Shown here: positions 17,440 to 26,435 of the stretch, piece after piece
Layout: every line of letters starts with the position of its first letter
Position numbering within the stretch: the stretch's first letter is position 1
Assembly: GCF_044803115.1 (NCBI RefSeq)
Contig: NZ_CP085224.1
Span: 682,001-746,000 of the forward strand
Reading direction: 5' to 3'
DNA length: 64,000 nucleotides
From: Caenispirillum salinarum_A
GTDB lineage: Bacteria; Pseudomonadota; Alphaproteobacteria; Rhodospirillales; Rhodospirillaceae
Translations under genes and position numbers: made by a program
Notes under the pieces: model-generated
The model's database searches: none
What the model was told of the DNA's origin: nothing
Seen by the model: the letters and a program-made list of their open reading frames with translations, nothing else

Positions 17440-18344
17440 AGCTTGATGAAGTTATAAACCTCTTCATCATAACCGTTTGGTCCATTCACAATGATCCGCC
17501 GGAAGCGCAGCGCCATCACGCGCGTAGCTTCACTCGTAGGTGGGGTCAGGGCCGGGATGGGGCTGTACAGCAGGTACCGGGAAACCGCCTGTGGTGCGCG
17601 TAAAGCGTATGAGCAGCTTATTGGGTGGTTGACAACTCAGGACGTCGCTTCACGTATCTCCCCTTCTTACCGCCAGGAGTCTGTCTTGAAAGACATGCGG
17701 TAGGAGGGGGGTGAAAAAGTGATATCTAATCTAGGATGGGTGGAAAGAATATCTCTTCATCATGTTGATTATGCTGGTTCGAGATGAGTGATGCAGCGAT
17801 AGCTGCTGAAGGAATGAGAAGCAGCCAGACGACTTAGCGCAAGCGAAGTTGGCTGATGGAAGCTCTTCTCCATCACCTGATCAAAGATATTTCTTCCCAT
17901 GGCCCATCAAGAAGGGCTGAGCCGGTAAAGAAACTTTCTTCGTCGGCCATGCCCGTGGTCAAAGAAGTTCCGTCATGTGGTGCCAGATAGGATCGCCCTG
18001 GACGACATGCCTTTCCGTCTTGCTGCCGCATCTCCCTGACGAAGAACTTCATCACCTCCGGCCATCTGCTGGTCGTGCCCGATATCACCGCTGAGCAGTG
18101 CTCCCGGCAAAATCCCCAGAAAATAATCAGTGCGTTTCTCCTTCAGCCTCATGATAGCCCCGACGACCATTCCAAAAGGGTGCCGGAAAATCGCTCTGTG
18201 GAACTATCGTTTTCTGCGGCTTTCAGGAGGTGCTTTCCGCCATTCCGAAAGCACTTGGTTTCTGAAGTTCACGAATAGCTTTTCTCGGAGCGGTGGCGGC
18301 TCACCGTGAGCCACGAACTTCGTCGGGAAAGCGATCTGCACAAC

Positions 18345-18373
18345 GTTCCAAAACTTTTAAGAAGTTTCGGAAC
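18345..18373. promoter_or_regulatory. Imperfect 29-bp palindrome, candidate serine-recombinase crossover site
   Basis: Positions 18345-18373 form a dyad with outer arms GTTCC/GGAAC, matching 25 of 29 positions to its reverse complement and centred on a TTAA. The length and the location 41 bases before the recombinase start match site I of resolvase-type res regions. Another near-dyad, GAACTTCAGTTC, lies at 18385-18396. Confidence 0.5.
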
Positions 18374-18413
18374 AAAAAGTTGACGAACTTCAGTTCCGTG
18401 CGAACATATTCGT

Positions 18414-19013
18414 ATGAGCAAGCGCGTCGCCTTCTATATTCGCGTCTCTACAGACGGTCAGACCGTTGCCAACCAACTTCGCGAGCTTCACGCTGTTGCT
18501 GAGAGGTTGGGCTGGCATGTGGTCACCGTCTTTGAGGACGCTGGCATCAGTGGGGCCAAGGGGCGTGACCAGCGCCCCGGCTTTGACGCCTTGATGAAGG
18601 GCGTGACCCGGCGGGAGTTTGATTTGATCGCGGCGTGGTCCGTCTGCCGCCTGGGGCGCTCCTTGCAGCACCTCGTCGGCTTTCTCTCCGAAATCAATGA
18701 GCGCGGCGTTGATCTGTACCTGCACCAGCAGGGCTTGGACACGTCCACTCCGGCGGGGCGCGCCATGTTTGGGATGCTCGGCGTCTTCAGCGAATTCGAG
18801 CGCGCCATGATCACGGATCGCATCCGGAGTGGCGTCTCCCGCGCCAGGGACCAGGGTAAGCACTGCGGTCGCCCCTCGCTTCCGGCGGACAAGCGGGAGG
18901 CCGTCGAGCGGCTGCTGGCAGAGGGGACGTCCATAGCGAAGACGGCCAAGGCTGTGGGCGTCGGTGTCGCGACCGTCCACCGCATCAAGCAGGCAAGCGC
19001 CACGGCAGCCTGA
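18414..19013 (+). CDS. Serine recombinase, resolvase/invertase family
   Basis: A 199-aa small serine recombinase. The catalytic serine is S12 in YIRVSTDGQT. The conserved core GISGAKGRDQRPGFDAL, a RLGRS motif and the long E-helix segment FSEFERAMITDRIRSG follow, and a C-terminal Hin-type helix-turn-helix is at about 150-195 (EGTSIAKTAKAVGVGVATVH). It is complete. It may resolve or invert island DNA at the dyads immediately upstream. It sits about 130 bases from the tRNA-Leu scar, but tRNA-end integration is normally by tyrosine integrases, and none is visible here. Confidence 0.93.
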   Translation: MSKRVAFYIRVSTDGQTVANQLRELHAVAERLGWHVVTVFEDAGISGAKGRDQRPGFDALMKGVTRREFDLIAAWSVCRLGRSLQHLVGFLSEINERGVDLYLHQQGLDTSTPAGRAMFGMLGVFSEFERAMITDRIRSGVSRARDQGKHCGRPSLPADKREAVERLLAEGTSIAKTAKAVGVGVATVHRIKQASATAA

Positions 19014-19144
19014 CCGGCGGCCTTATCACCGGCGAGCCGCTGTGCCGACTGCGCACAAGCAGCCCATTCCCGCCATGCGGCCCTTCACAGCGTAACCCGT
19101 TGAAGCTCCACAAAACTTGCCCAGAAGCCCTCCGGATGATCGAT

Positions 19145-19200
19145 CTTAAAATCCGTTGACCGTTCAGGTCGTGCCGGTTCAAGTCCGGCAGCGGGCACCA
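19145..19200 (+). pseudogene. Truncated 3' half of tRNA-Leu(TAA), candidate attachment-site scar
   Basis: The sequence begins in a CTTAAAA anticodon loop and continues through the 3' anticodon stem TCCGTTG, a long class II variable arm, a perfect T-arm (GCCGGTTCAAGTCCGGC) and the acceptor end with encoded CCA. The bases before 19145 cannot pair with the 3' anticodon stem, and no D-arm is present, so the 5' half is missing. This is what remains at one end of an element that integrated into the 3' end of a tRNA-Leu gene. Confidence 0.8.
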
Positions 19201-19265
19201 GCGCCTTCGCGATGCCGCGAGTGACAACAATGGAAGACGGGTCAAGCAGAAGGCCAGACGTACGA

Positions 19266-19293
19266 ACGGCGCGAACCGAGCGGTCCGCGCCGT
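19266..19293 (-). terminator. Stem-loop downstream of the aldolase gene
   Basis: ACGGCGCG at 19266-19273 pairs with CGCGCCGT at 19286-19293, and inner ACCG/CGGT extends the stem. It lies about 30 bases beyond the aldolase stop on the minus strand. No clear T-run follows, so termination is a guess. Confidence 0.4.
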
Positions 19294-19321
19294 CGAATGC
19301 CGAGTATGTCTGACGGGGTCT

Positions 19322-20002
19322 CTACTCCGCCGCCGTCCGCTGCCCGTCCTCGTCCGCCTCGATGGGGCGGCCGTAGGTTTTGAACTTCTCCAGCACGCGG
19401 TCCATCTCCGCCGCGTCCAGAAGCGGCGGGTTGGGCTCCACCTGGAGAATCCGCCAGTACTGTTCCGCCAGTTCCTCCAGCTCCACCGCCAGCTTAAGCG
19501 CCTTCTGCCAGGTTTCGCCGGTCACGATCATGCCGTGGTGGGCGAGCAGGCAGGCGCGGCGGCCGTCCAGGGCCTCCAGCGCGTGGTCGGACAGCACCTG
19601 CGTGCCGAAGGTGGCGTAGGGCGCGCACCGCACGTCATGGCCGCCCGCCGCCGCCACCATGTAGTGGAAGGACGGGATGCCGCGCCCGAGGCAGGCCAGC
19701 GTCGTGCAGAAGGGGGCGTGCGTGTGGATGACGCAGCCGACATCCTCGCGCGCCTGAAGAATGTCGCGGTGGAAGCGCCATTCGCTGGACGGCGCGCGCT
19801 CGCCCCGGAAACGGCCGTCCATCTCCATCACCACCGTGTCGGCGGGCTTCATGGCGTGCGGCTCCACGCCCGAGGGCGTGACCAGGAAGCTGTCGTCGTC
19901 CACACGGATCGACGCGTTGCCGGCCGTCCCGCGGTTCAGGCCCTTGCGGACCAGGGCCGTCGACAGGTCCACCAGCTGGTTGCGCAGCGCGAGAATGGTC
20001 AC
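19322..20002 (-). CDS. Class II aldolase, probable methylthioribulose-1-phosphate aldolase (Ald2-like)
   Basis: A 226-aa class II aldolase/fuculose-phosphate-aldolase-type protein. Putative zinc and catalytic residues are E74 in PSSEW, H93 and H95 in VIHTHAP, and a histidine at 155/156 in LLAHHGM, lining up with fuculose aldolase E73/H92/H94/H155. The GTG at 20002 is chosen because AGGGGGAAG lies just upstream; earlier in-frame starts run into mtnA. Placed after mtnP and mtnA, it fits the DHAP shunt described in Rhodospirillum rubrum: cleavage of 5-methylthioribulose-1-phosphate to DHAP and methylthioacetaldehyde. MtnB dehydratase is a less likely alternative. Confidence 0.85.
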   Translation of the reverse strand: MTILALRNQLVDLSTALVRKGLNRGTAGNASIRVDDDSFLVTPSGVEPHAMKPADTVVMEMDGRFRGERAPSSEWRFHRDILQAREDVGCVIHTHAPFCTTLACLGRGIPSFHYMVAAAGGHDVRCAPYATFGTQVLSDHALEALDGRRACLLAHHGMIVTGETWQKALKLAVELEELAEQYWRILQVEPNPPLLDAAEMDRVLEKFKTYGRPIEADEDGQRTAAE

Positions 20003-20040
20003 GCGGTCTTCCCCCTGTATCAGACTATTGTTTTTGAACG

Positions 20041-21153
20041 TTACTCGGCCGCCGCGTTGCCGGCCACGTCCGGGAACAGGCCCTTCAGGCCGTTCTCGGT
20101 CGCCCGGCACACGCCGCGCTCGGTCACCAGCGCCGTCACGTAGCGCGCGGGGGTGACGTCGAAGCCCCAGTTGCCACAGGGGCTGCCCTCGGGTGTGATG
20201 GTCACCGACACGACCTCGCCGCCCTCGGTGCGGCCGGTGATGACGGACACTTCCTCGCCCGAGCGTTCCTCGATGGGAATGTCCTTCAGGCCGTCCTTGA
20301 TGGACCAGTCGATGGTGGGGCTCGGCAGCGCCACGTAGAAGGGCACGCCGTTGTCATGCGCCGCCAGGGCCTTCAGGTAGGTGCCGATCTTGTTGCAGAC
20401 GTCGCCCGCCGCGGTGGTGCGGTCGGTGCCGACGATGCACAGGTCCACCATGCCGTGCTGCATGAGGTGGCCGCCCACGTTGTCGACGATGACGGTGTGC
20501 GGCACGCCGTGCTGGTTCAGCTCCCACGCCGTCAGGCTGGCACCCTGGCTGCGGGGGCGGGTTTCGTCCACCCAGACATGCACGGGCAGGCCGGCGTCGT
20601 GCGCCTTGTAGATGGGCGCGAGTGCCGTACCCCAGTCCACGGTCGCCAGCCAGCCGGCGTTGCAGTGGGTCAGCACGTTCAGCGTGCCGGTCTTGCCCTT
20701 CTTCTCCCAGGCCTCCCGGAACAGCGCGAGCCCGTGGTCGCCGATGGCCTCGTTGATGGCGACGTCCTCGTCGCAGATCTCGGCGGCGCGCAGCCAGGCG
20801 GCGTTCTCGCGCTGGCTGGGCGACAGGGGCGCCAGGACGCGCTTCATGTCCGCCAGCGCCCAGCGCAGGTTCACTGCCGTCGGGCGCGTGGCGTAGAGCT
20901 GGTCGTGTGCGGCGTTCAGCGCCTCGTCCGACGAATCGGCGCGCATGGCCAGCGCCATGCCGTAGGCCGCCGTCGCCCCGATGAGCGGCGCCCCCCGCAC
21001 CAGCATGTCCTTGATGGCGCGGGCGGCATCGTCCAGCGTCTCGAGCCGCGTCGTCACGAAGGCGTGCGGCAGCCTGGTCTGGTCGATGATCTCCACGCCC
21101 GCGCCGTCTTCAGCGCGCCAGATCGTGCGGGTGGGGGTGCCGTTGACCTTCAT
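20041..21153 (-). CDS. mtnA: S-methyl-5-thioribose-1-phosphate isomerase
   Basis: MtnA isomerises methylthioribose-1-phosphate to methylthioribulose-1-phosphate in methylthioadenosine salvage. The 370-aa protein has the substrate-binding RGAPLIGATAAYG (about 53-65), catalytic C164 in THCNAG, and D244 in GTDRTTAAGD, the residue pair known for the family. The length is typical. It lies 27 bases after mtnP and 38 bases before the aldolase, all on the minus strand, so an operon is likely. Confidence 0.96.
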   Translation of the reverse strand: MKVNGTPTRTIWRAEDGAGVEIIDQTRLPHAFVTTRLETLDDAARAIKDMLVRGAPLIGATAAYGMALAMRADSSDEALNAAHDQLYATRPTAVNLRWALADMKRVLAPLSPSQRENAAWLRAAEICDEDVAINEAIGDHGLALFREAWEKKGKTGTLNVLTHCNAGWLATVDWGTALAPIYKAHDAGLPVHVWVDETRPRSQGASLTAWELNQHGVPHTVIVDNVGGHLMQHGMVDLCIVGTDRTTAAGDVCNKIGTYLKALAAHDNGVPFYVALPSPTIDWSIKDGLKDIPIEERSGEEVSVITGRTEGGEVVSVTITPEGSPCGNWGFDVTPARYVTALVTERGVCRATENGLKGLFPDVAGNAAAE

Positions 21154-21180
21154 GGGGCGGTTCTCCGTTTAAAAGGCGCT

Positions 21181-22068
<888 letters not shown>

Positions 22069-22153
22069 GAGTGCTGTCTCCGTGCTGCCGCCGTGGTGCG
22101 CGTGAAATGTGGTGGCCCAAGTTGTAGCGTCCGGCCCCCCGCTTGAAAAGGGA

Positions 22154-22186
22154 AAGGCCGCCGATCCTTGCGGGATCGGCGGCCTT
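22154..22186 (-). terminator. Rho-independent terminator after petABC
   Basis: AAGGCCGCCGATCC at 22154-22167 pairs perfectly with GGATCGGCGGCCTT at 22173-22186 around a 5-base loop. On the minus strand, CCTTTCCCTTTTC follows. It lies about 45 bases after the petC stop and separates it from mtnP. Confidence 0.9.
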
Positions 22187-22229
22187 CTTATCCCCAGTGC
22201 CCGGCTGAGACGGGCGTCATCGGGTCGGT

Positions 22230-23000
22230 TTAGTGTTCCACGTCCGACCAGATGCGGCGCTTCAGGGCATAGAGCATGGCCGTCAGCACGATCAGGAACA
22301 GCATCACCTTGATGCCCAGCGACTTGCGCTCTTCCAGCTCGGGCTCGGCGGCCCACTGCAGGAAGCCGGTGATGGCCGACGCCATATTTTCCGGCGTCGC
22401 TTCGGTGCCGTCGGCGAACTCCACCATGCCTTCATAGAGCTGCGGCGGCATGCCGATGGCGTGGCCCGGGAAGTACTCGTTGTAGTACTGCGTGGCGCCC
22501 AGTTCGAAGCCCTCGGGAGCCTCGTCCTTGTAGCCCAGCATCAGGTGGTAGATGTAGTCCGGGCCGGCCGGGCGGGCCTTGGCGATCAGCGACAGGTCCG
22601 GCGGCAGGGCGCCGCCGTTGGCGAAGCGGGCCGCTTCCTCGTTCGGGAACGGGGCGACGAACCGGTCCGCCGGCAGGGCCGGGCGCATGAACATCTCGCC
22701 GGTGTCGTCGGGGCCGTCCTCGACCTCGCGCTCGGCGGCGATGTTCTTCACCTGGTCCTCGGAGAAGCCGATGTCCTGAAGGTTGCGGTAGGCGACCAGC
22801 GACAGGCCGTGGCAGGAGGCGCAGATCTCGTTGTAGATCTGGAAGCCCCGCTGCAACTGAGCCTTGTCGTAGTAGCCGAACAGCCCTTCCCAGGTCCAGC
22901 TTTCGTCGGGCACTTCGATGGCGCCCGCCGCGTTGGCGCCGGTGGTGGCGGCCAGGGACAGACCCACGGCCGCCGCGGCGGTCAGGATGAACTTACGCAT
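22230..23000 (-). CDS. petC: Cytochrome c1, bc1 complex
   Basis: Cytochrome c1 passes electrons from the Rieske protein to soluble or membrane cytochrome c in the bc1 complex. The 256-aa precursor has a Sec signal peptide (cleavage near ANA-AG), the haem motif CASCH with C60, C63 and H64, and a C-terminal membrane helix (MLFLIVLTAMLYAL) anchoring it to the periplasmic face. The start at 23000 shares one base with the petB stop (TGATG), indicating translational coupling. Some alphaproteobacteria have a petB-petC fusion; here they are separate. Confidence 0.96.
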   Translation of the reverse strand: MRKFILTAAAAVGLSLAATTGANAAGAIEVPDESWTWEGLFGYYDKAQLQRGFQIYNEICASCHGLSLVAYRNLQDIGFSEDQVKNIAAEREVEDGPDDTGEMFMRPALPADRFVAPFPNEEAARFANGGALPPDLSLIAKARPAGPDYIYHLMLGYKDEAPEGFELGATQYYNEYFPGHAIGMPPQLYEGMVEFADGTEATPENMASAITGFLQWAAEPELEERKSLGIKVMLFLIVLTAMLYALKRRIWSDVEH

Positions 23001-24268
23001 CAGGCCTTCTCCTGCGCGGGAGCGTTTGCGGGAACGGGCCCGTGGCCGCCCTTCGACTTTTTCGACACCGCAGCCGAGATGGACTCGGGCAGCGGTTTCG
23101 GCTTCTCGAACCAGCCGATCAGCGGCAGCAGAACGATCAGGTGCAGGAAGTAGTAAGCCGTGGCGAACTGGCCGATCAGAACGTAGGGCTCTTCCGCCGG
23201 CATGGCGCCGATGTAGCCCAGCAGGATGCAGTCGGCGAAGAACAGCCAGAAGAACCACTTGTAGATCGGACGGAAGACGGCCGAGCGGATCTTGGACGTG
23301 TCCAGCCACGGCAGGGCCGCCAGCACCAGGATGGAGGCGAACATCAGCAGCACGCCGCCCAGCTTGTCCGGCACCGCACGCAGGATCGCGTAGAACGGCA
23401 GGAAGTACCACTCGGGCACGATGTGCGCCGGGGTCACCAGCGGATCGGCCGGAATGTAGTTGTCCGGGTGGCCCATGTAGTTCGGGGCCCAGAACACGAA
23501 GTAGGCGAAGAAGAGCAGGAAAACGCCCAGACCGAACAGGTCCTTGATCGTGTAGTAGGGGTGGAACGGAATGGCGTCGTTCGGGCCCTTCATGTCGATG
23601 CCAAGCGGGTTGTTCGACTTGGCTTCGTGCAGCGCCCAGATGTGCAGGACCACCACGCCGACGATGGCGAACGGCAGGACGAAGTGCAGGGCGAAGAAGC
23701 GGTTCAGGGTCGGGTTGTCGACCGAGAAGCCACCCCACAGCAGCGTCACGATGTCGTCACCGATTATCGGGAAGGCCGAGAACAGGTTGGTGATGACGGT
23801 GGCGCCCCAGAAGGACATCTGGCCCCAGGGCAGCACGTAGCCCATGAAGGCGGTGGCCATCATCAGCAGCAGGATGACAAGGCCCATCCACCACAGAACC
23901 TCGCGCGGCGGCTTGTAGGAGCCGTAGTACAGGCCGCGGAAGATGTGGATGTAGACGACGATGAAGAAGAACGACGCGCCGTTCATGTGGATGTAGCGCA
24001 GCAGCCAGCCGTAGTTCACGTCGCGCATGATGCGCTCGACGGAATTGAAGGCGTAGTCGGTGTGCGCCGTGTAGTTCATCGCCAGGAACAGGCCCGAGAT
24101 GATCATGATGACCAGCACGATGCCCGCCAGCGACCCGAAGTTCCACATGTAGGAGAGGTTCTTCGGCGCCGGATACTTGGTGCCCAGTGAATGGTCCAGG
24201 AAGGACACGACCGGCAGTCGCGCCTCGAACCACTTCAGAGCCCGGTTATTGGTGTTGAGTTCGCTCAT
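23000..24268 (-). CDS. petB: Cytochrome b, bc1 complex
   Basis: The membrane core of the bc1 complex, with low- and high-potential haems and both quinone sites. The 422-aa protein contains haem-ligand helices (LRYIHMNGASFFF and FAIVGVVVLHIWALHE), the Qo-site PEWYFLP motif, and about eight membrane helices with an extended C-terminus. The ATG at 24268 gives MSELNTNN; the longer upstream frame overlaps petA and is not used. It is 13 bases downstream of petA. Confidence 0.97.
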   Translation of the reverse strand: MSELNTNNRALKWFEARLPVVSFLDHSLGTKYPAPKNLSYMWNFGSLAGIVLVIMIISGLFLAMNYTAHTDYAFNSVERIMRDVNYGWLLRYIHMNGASFFFIVVYIHIFRGLYYGSYKPPREVLWWMGLVILLLMMATAFMGYVLPWGQMSFWGATVITNLFSAFPIIGDDIVTLLWGGFSVDNPTLNRFFALHFVLPFAIVGVVVLHIWALHEAKSNNPLGIDMKGPNDAIPFHPYYTIKDLFGLGVFLLFFAYFVFWAPNYMGHPDNYIPADPLVTPAHIVPEWYFLPFYAILRAVPDKLGGVLLMFASILVLAALPWLDTSKIRSAVFRPIYKWFFWLFFADCILLGYIGAMPAEEPYVLIGQFATAYYFLHLIVLLPLIGWFEKPKPLPESISAAVSKKSKGGHGPVPANAPAQEKA

Positions 24269-24281
24269 CTCTGGCAGCCCC

Positions 24282-24833
24282 TTAGCCGATGACGATCCGC
24301 TGGTCCTCGATGAACTCATAGCCCGGGACGGGCAGGTTCAACGGAGCGGGACCCTTGCGGATGCGTCCGGAGGTATCATAGTGCGACCCGTGGCAGGGGC
24401 AGAACCAACCACCCCACTCACCCTTCGGCTCACCCGGCTTCTGGCCCAGGGGGACGCACCCAAGGTGCGTGCAGATGCCGACGTTGATCAGCCATTCGGG
24501 TTTCTGCACGCGTTCTTCATCGGTCTGGGGATCACGCAGTTCCGAGACGTCGACGGCGCGCGCCGTCTCGATCTCTTCGGCGGTACGATGCCGCACGAAA
24601 ACCGGTTTACCGCGCCAGGTGACGGTGATCGCCTGGCCTTCCTCGATCGGCGACAGGTCCACTTCCGTGGACGCCAGCGCCAGAACGTCGGCCGCCGGGT
24701 TCATGCTGTGAATGAAGGGCCACGCGGCGAGCGCGGCGCCGACGGCGCCGACCGCCGTGGTGGCGTACAGCAGGAAGTCGCGACGGCTCTCGCCCTCGGA
24801 GGACCCATGAGCGGTATGTGCCGTGTCAGCCAT
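24282..24833 (-). CDS. petA: Rieske iron-sulphur protein, bc1 complex
   Basis: The 2Fe-2S subunit that oxidises quinol at the Qo site. The 183-aa protein has a twin-arginine anchor (SRRDFLLY followed by a membrane helix at about 24-45) and cluster ligands in CTHLGC (C121, H123, with C126) and CPCHGS (C145, H148, with C147). C126 and C147 form the disulphide. It is the first gene of petABC. Its promoter should lie in the 250-base gap to trmL; I see no clear -35/-10 pair. Confidence 0.97.
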   Translation of the reverse strand: MADTAHTAHGSSEGESRRDFLLYATTAVGAVGAALAAWPFIHSMNPAADVLALASTEVDLSPIEEGQAITVTWRGKPVFVRHRTAEEIETARAVDVSELRDPQTDEERVQKPEWLINVGICTHLGCVPLGQKPGEPKGEWGGWFCPCHGSHYDTSGRIRKGPAPLNLPVPGYEFIEDQRIVIG

Positions 24834-25087
24834 GCTCAGTTACCCTCTCAAAGCGCACTGGGGGGCACGCATTCGTCGTCTGTTGAAGGCCCGTTGCGGG
24901 GAAACGGACCAGGTTCTCAATCTGCGCGGCCTGACATCGCCCGAACCGGCCCCATGCGATAGGCCCCCGACCGCGCGAAAAGGGGGGTCCGGTTGCGATC
25001 GCGGTATAATCGAAAAGCCGCTTCTTGAAAAGGACAAACCCCGACACCAAGCTTGACCGCCGGTAACTCCCGTGTGCATCTGGCTTC

Positions 25088-25579
25088 ATGCGGATCGCCC
25101 TCTACCAGCCCGACATCCCCCAGAACACCGGCACGATCCTGCGGCTTTGCGCCTGTCTGGGCGTGGGCTGCGACATCATCGAGCCGTGCGGATTCCTGTT
25201 CGACGATCGTCGCATGCGGCGCGCGGGCATGGACTACCTGGCGCAAGTCGACATGATCCGTCATGCCTCGTGGCGCCGGTATCTCGACTCGCGCCCTACC
25301 CGTCCGGGCGGGGAGGGGCGGCTGGTTCTGCTGACCACCCGGGCATCCGTTCCTTATACGGATTTCGCATTCCGCGCGGATGACACGCTGTTGCTGGGGC
25401 GGGAAAGCGCCGGCGTCCCCGACGAGGTCCACGACCTCGCCGACGCCCGCGTCGCGGTGCCCATGGCGGAAGGGGCGCGGTCCCTGAACGTGGCGGTCTC
25501 GGCCGCCATGGTCGTCGGCGAGGCGCTGCGTCAGACGGGCGGCTTTGCCCCCTGGGCCGCGACCGGGGCTACAGAATAG
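25088..25579 (+). CDS. trmL: tRNA (cytidine/uridine-34-2'-O)-methyltransferase, TrmL/SPOUT family
   Basis: TrmL methylates the ribose of the wobble base in tRNA-Leu isoacceptors. The 163-aa protein has the SPOUT features YQPDIPQNTGTI at the N-terminus, then LLGRESAGVP and a terminal knot segment MAEGARSLNVAVSAAMV. The length is standard. The gene is divergent from petA. A TATAAT is present at 25005-25010 without a good -35 partner. The 3' end overlaps the convergent hydrolase gene by 11 bases. Confidence 0.94.
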   Translation: MRIALYQPDIPQNTGTILRLCACLGVGCDIIEPCGFLFDDRRMRRAGMDYLAQVDMIRHASWRRYLDSRPTRPGGEGRLVLLTTRASVPYTDFAFRADDTLLLGRESAGVPDEVHDLADARVAVPMAEGARSLNVAVSAAMVVGEALRQTGGFAPWAATGATE

Positions 25580-26303
25580 CCGTCGCGATCCGGTCGTCGG
25601 CCTTTGCCTTCTTGAAGAACAGGGGCTGGAAAGCCTTGGGATCGGGCTTGGCCTTGGGCGGCTCGGGCCGGGGGAACCAGTCCTTCCAGGCCTCCCACTG
25701 GGCCACGGCCTCGGCGATGACGGCGTAGCCGGCGGCGGCGGGATGCACGCCGTCGCCGTCGATCAGGGCGTTGCGATAGTCGGCACGGTCGCCCAGCACG
25801 TCGCAGAGATCCAGGTACGGCACCTTCAACTCGCGCGCCAGTTCGCTGAACGCCTCGTTCAGCGCGGCCAGGCGGGCCGGGCCGTAGGCGACCCAGTGCC
25901 CGCCTTCCTCGCGCGGTTCGGCAGAGCGCAGCATGGGCGGCGGGCCGATCCACAGAACCGGGCGCCAGTGCCGCGCGTCGTTGATCATCTTTTCGGCGTG
26001 GGCCAGCGACTCGGGCAGCGGGACCCGGATGCCCTGGTCGTCCACGTCGGCGGTGTCGGAGAAGCCGAACTGGAACACGACGCCGCAGCGCGCCGCTCCG
26101 GTCACCCGCGGCTCGGCTTCGATGCGCCAGCGCGCGACAATGTCGGCCGTGGAGTGCCAGGGCACGGCCATGTTGTAGACCTGCAGGTCGGGAACGAGGT
26201 CCATCTCGCGTCGGCCGATGCGCGCCGGCCATCCGCCGGGGCGATCGTCGCCCACGCCGAAGGCGATGCCGTCGCCAAAGACGCAGAATTTCCTGACCGG
26301 CAT
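25569..26303 (-). CDS. SGNH/GDSL-family hydrolase
   Basis: A 244-aa SGNH-hydrolase-like protein. The N-terminal FGDG replaces the classic GDSL block, so the nucleophile position reads GDGIAFG; a serine is not obvious there, which may shift or weaken activity. Later blocks are present: YNMAVPWHS, a WIGPPP segment, and DGVHPAAAGY with the D-x-x-H pair. The substrate is unknown. Upstream in-frame starts at 26339 and 26387 exist; I chose the start just before the conserved block. It ends inside trmL. Confidence 0.75.
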   Translation of the reverse strand: MPVRKFCVFGDGIAFGVGDDRPGGWPARIGRREMDLVPDLQVYNMAVPWHSTADIVARWRIEAEPRVTGAARCGVVFQFGFSDTADVDDQGIRVPLPESLAHAEKMINDARHWRPVLWIGPPPMLRSAEPREEGGHWVAYGPARLAALNEAFSELARELKVPYLDLCDVLGDRADYRNALIDGDGVHPAAAGYAVIAEAVAQWEAWKDWFPRPEPPKAKPDPKAFQPLFFKKAKADDRIATAIL

Positions 26304-26435
26304 GACCGTGCCGCCTTGCTTCAGAGTCCGGTTCACCATGCCATGATCATCCCGCCGCGCTCTGGTCTGTGCAGTGATGACTATCACTCAACTTTCACAA
26401 ATGGACGACCCATGTTCAACGTCCTGGTTCGCAGT

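Larger units (their letters stand above)
16679..18413. other. Gene-poor stretch with degenerate frames and inverted repeats
   Basis: I find no convincing intact gene in these 1.7 kb. A minus-strand frame around 16760-17000 reads like a fragment of a helical protein (KFLAKKAAAEKSALKEVEAI, then a polar tail) but is broken by an internal stop, so it may be a decayed gene. Several inverted repeats and a cluster of GAAGTTC/GAACTTC heptamers lie at 17400-18400, ahead of the serine recombinase. The base composition is more AT-rich than the chromosome beyond 19.3 kb. Confidence 0.5.

Noticed and set aside
17491..17703. 70-aa ORF, and a possible group II intron remnant around 17200-17750
   Set aside because: I found no domain V-like hairpin, no boundary motifs and no reverse transcriptase fragment.
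18985..19245. 86-aa minus-strand ORF over the tRNA-Leu fragment
   Set aside because: The LPDLNRH-type translation is a known artefact of reading antisense through tRNA genes.
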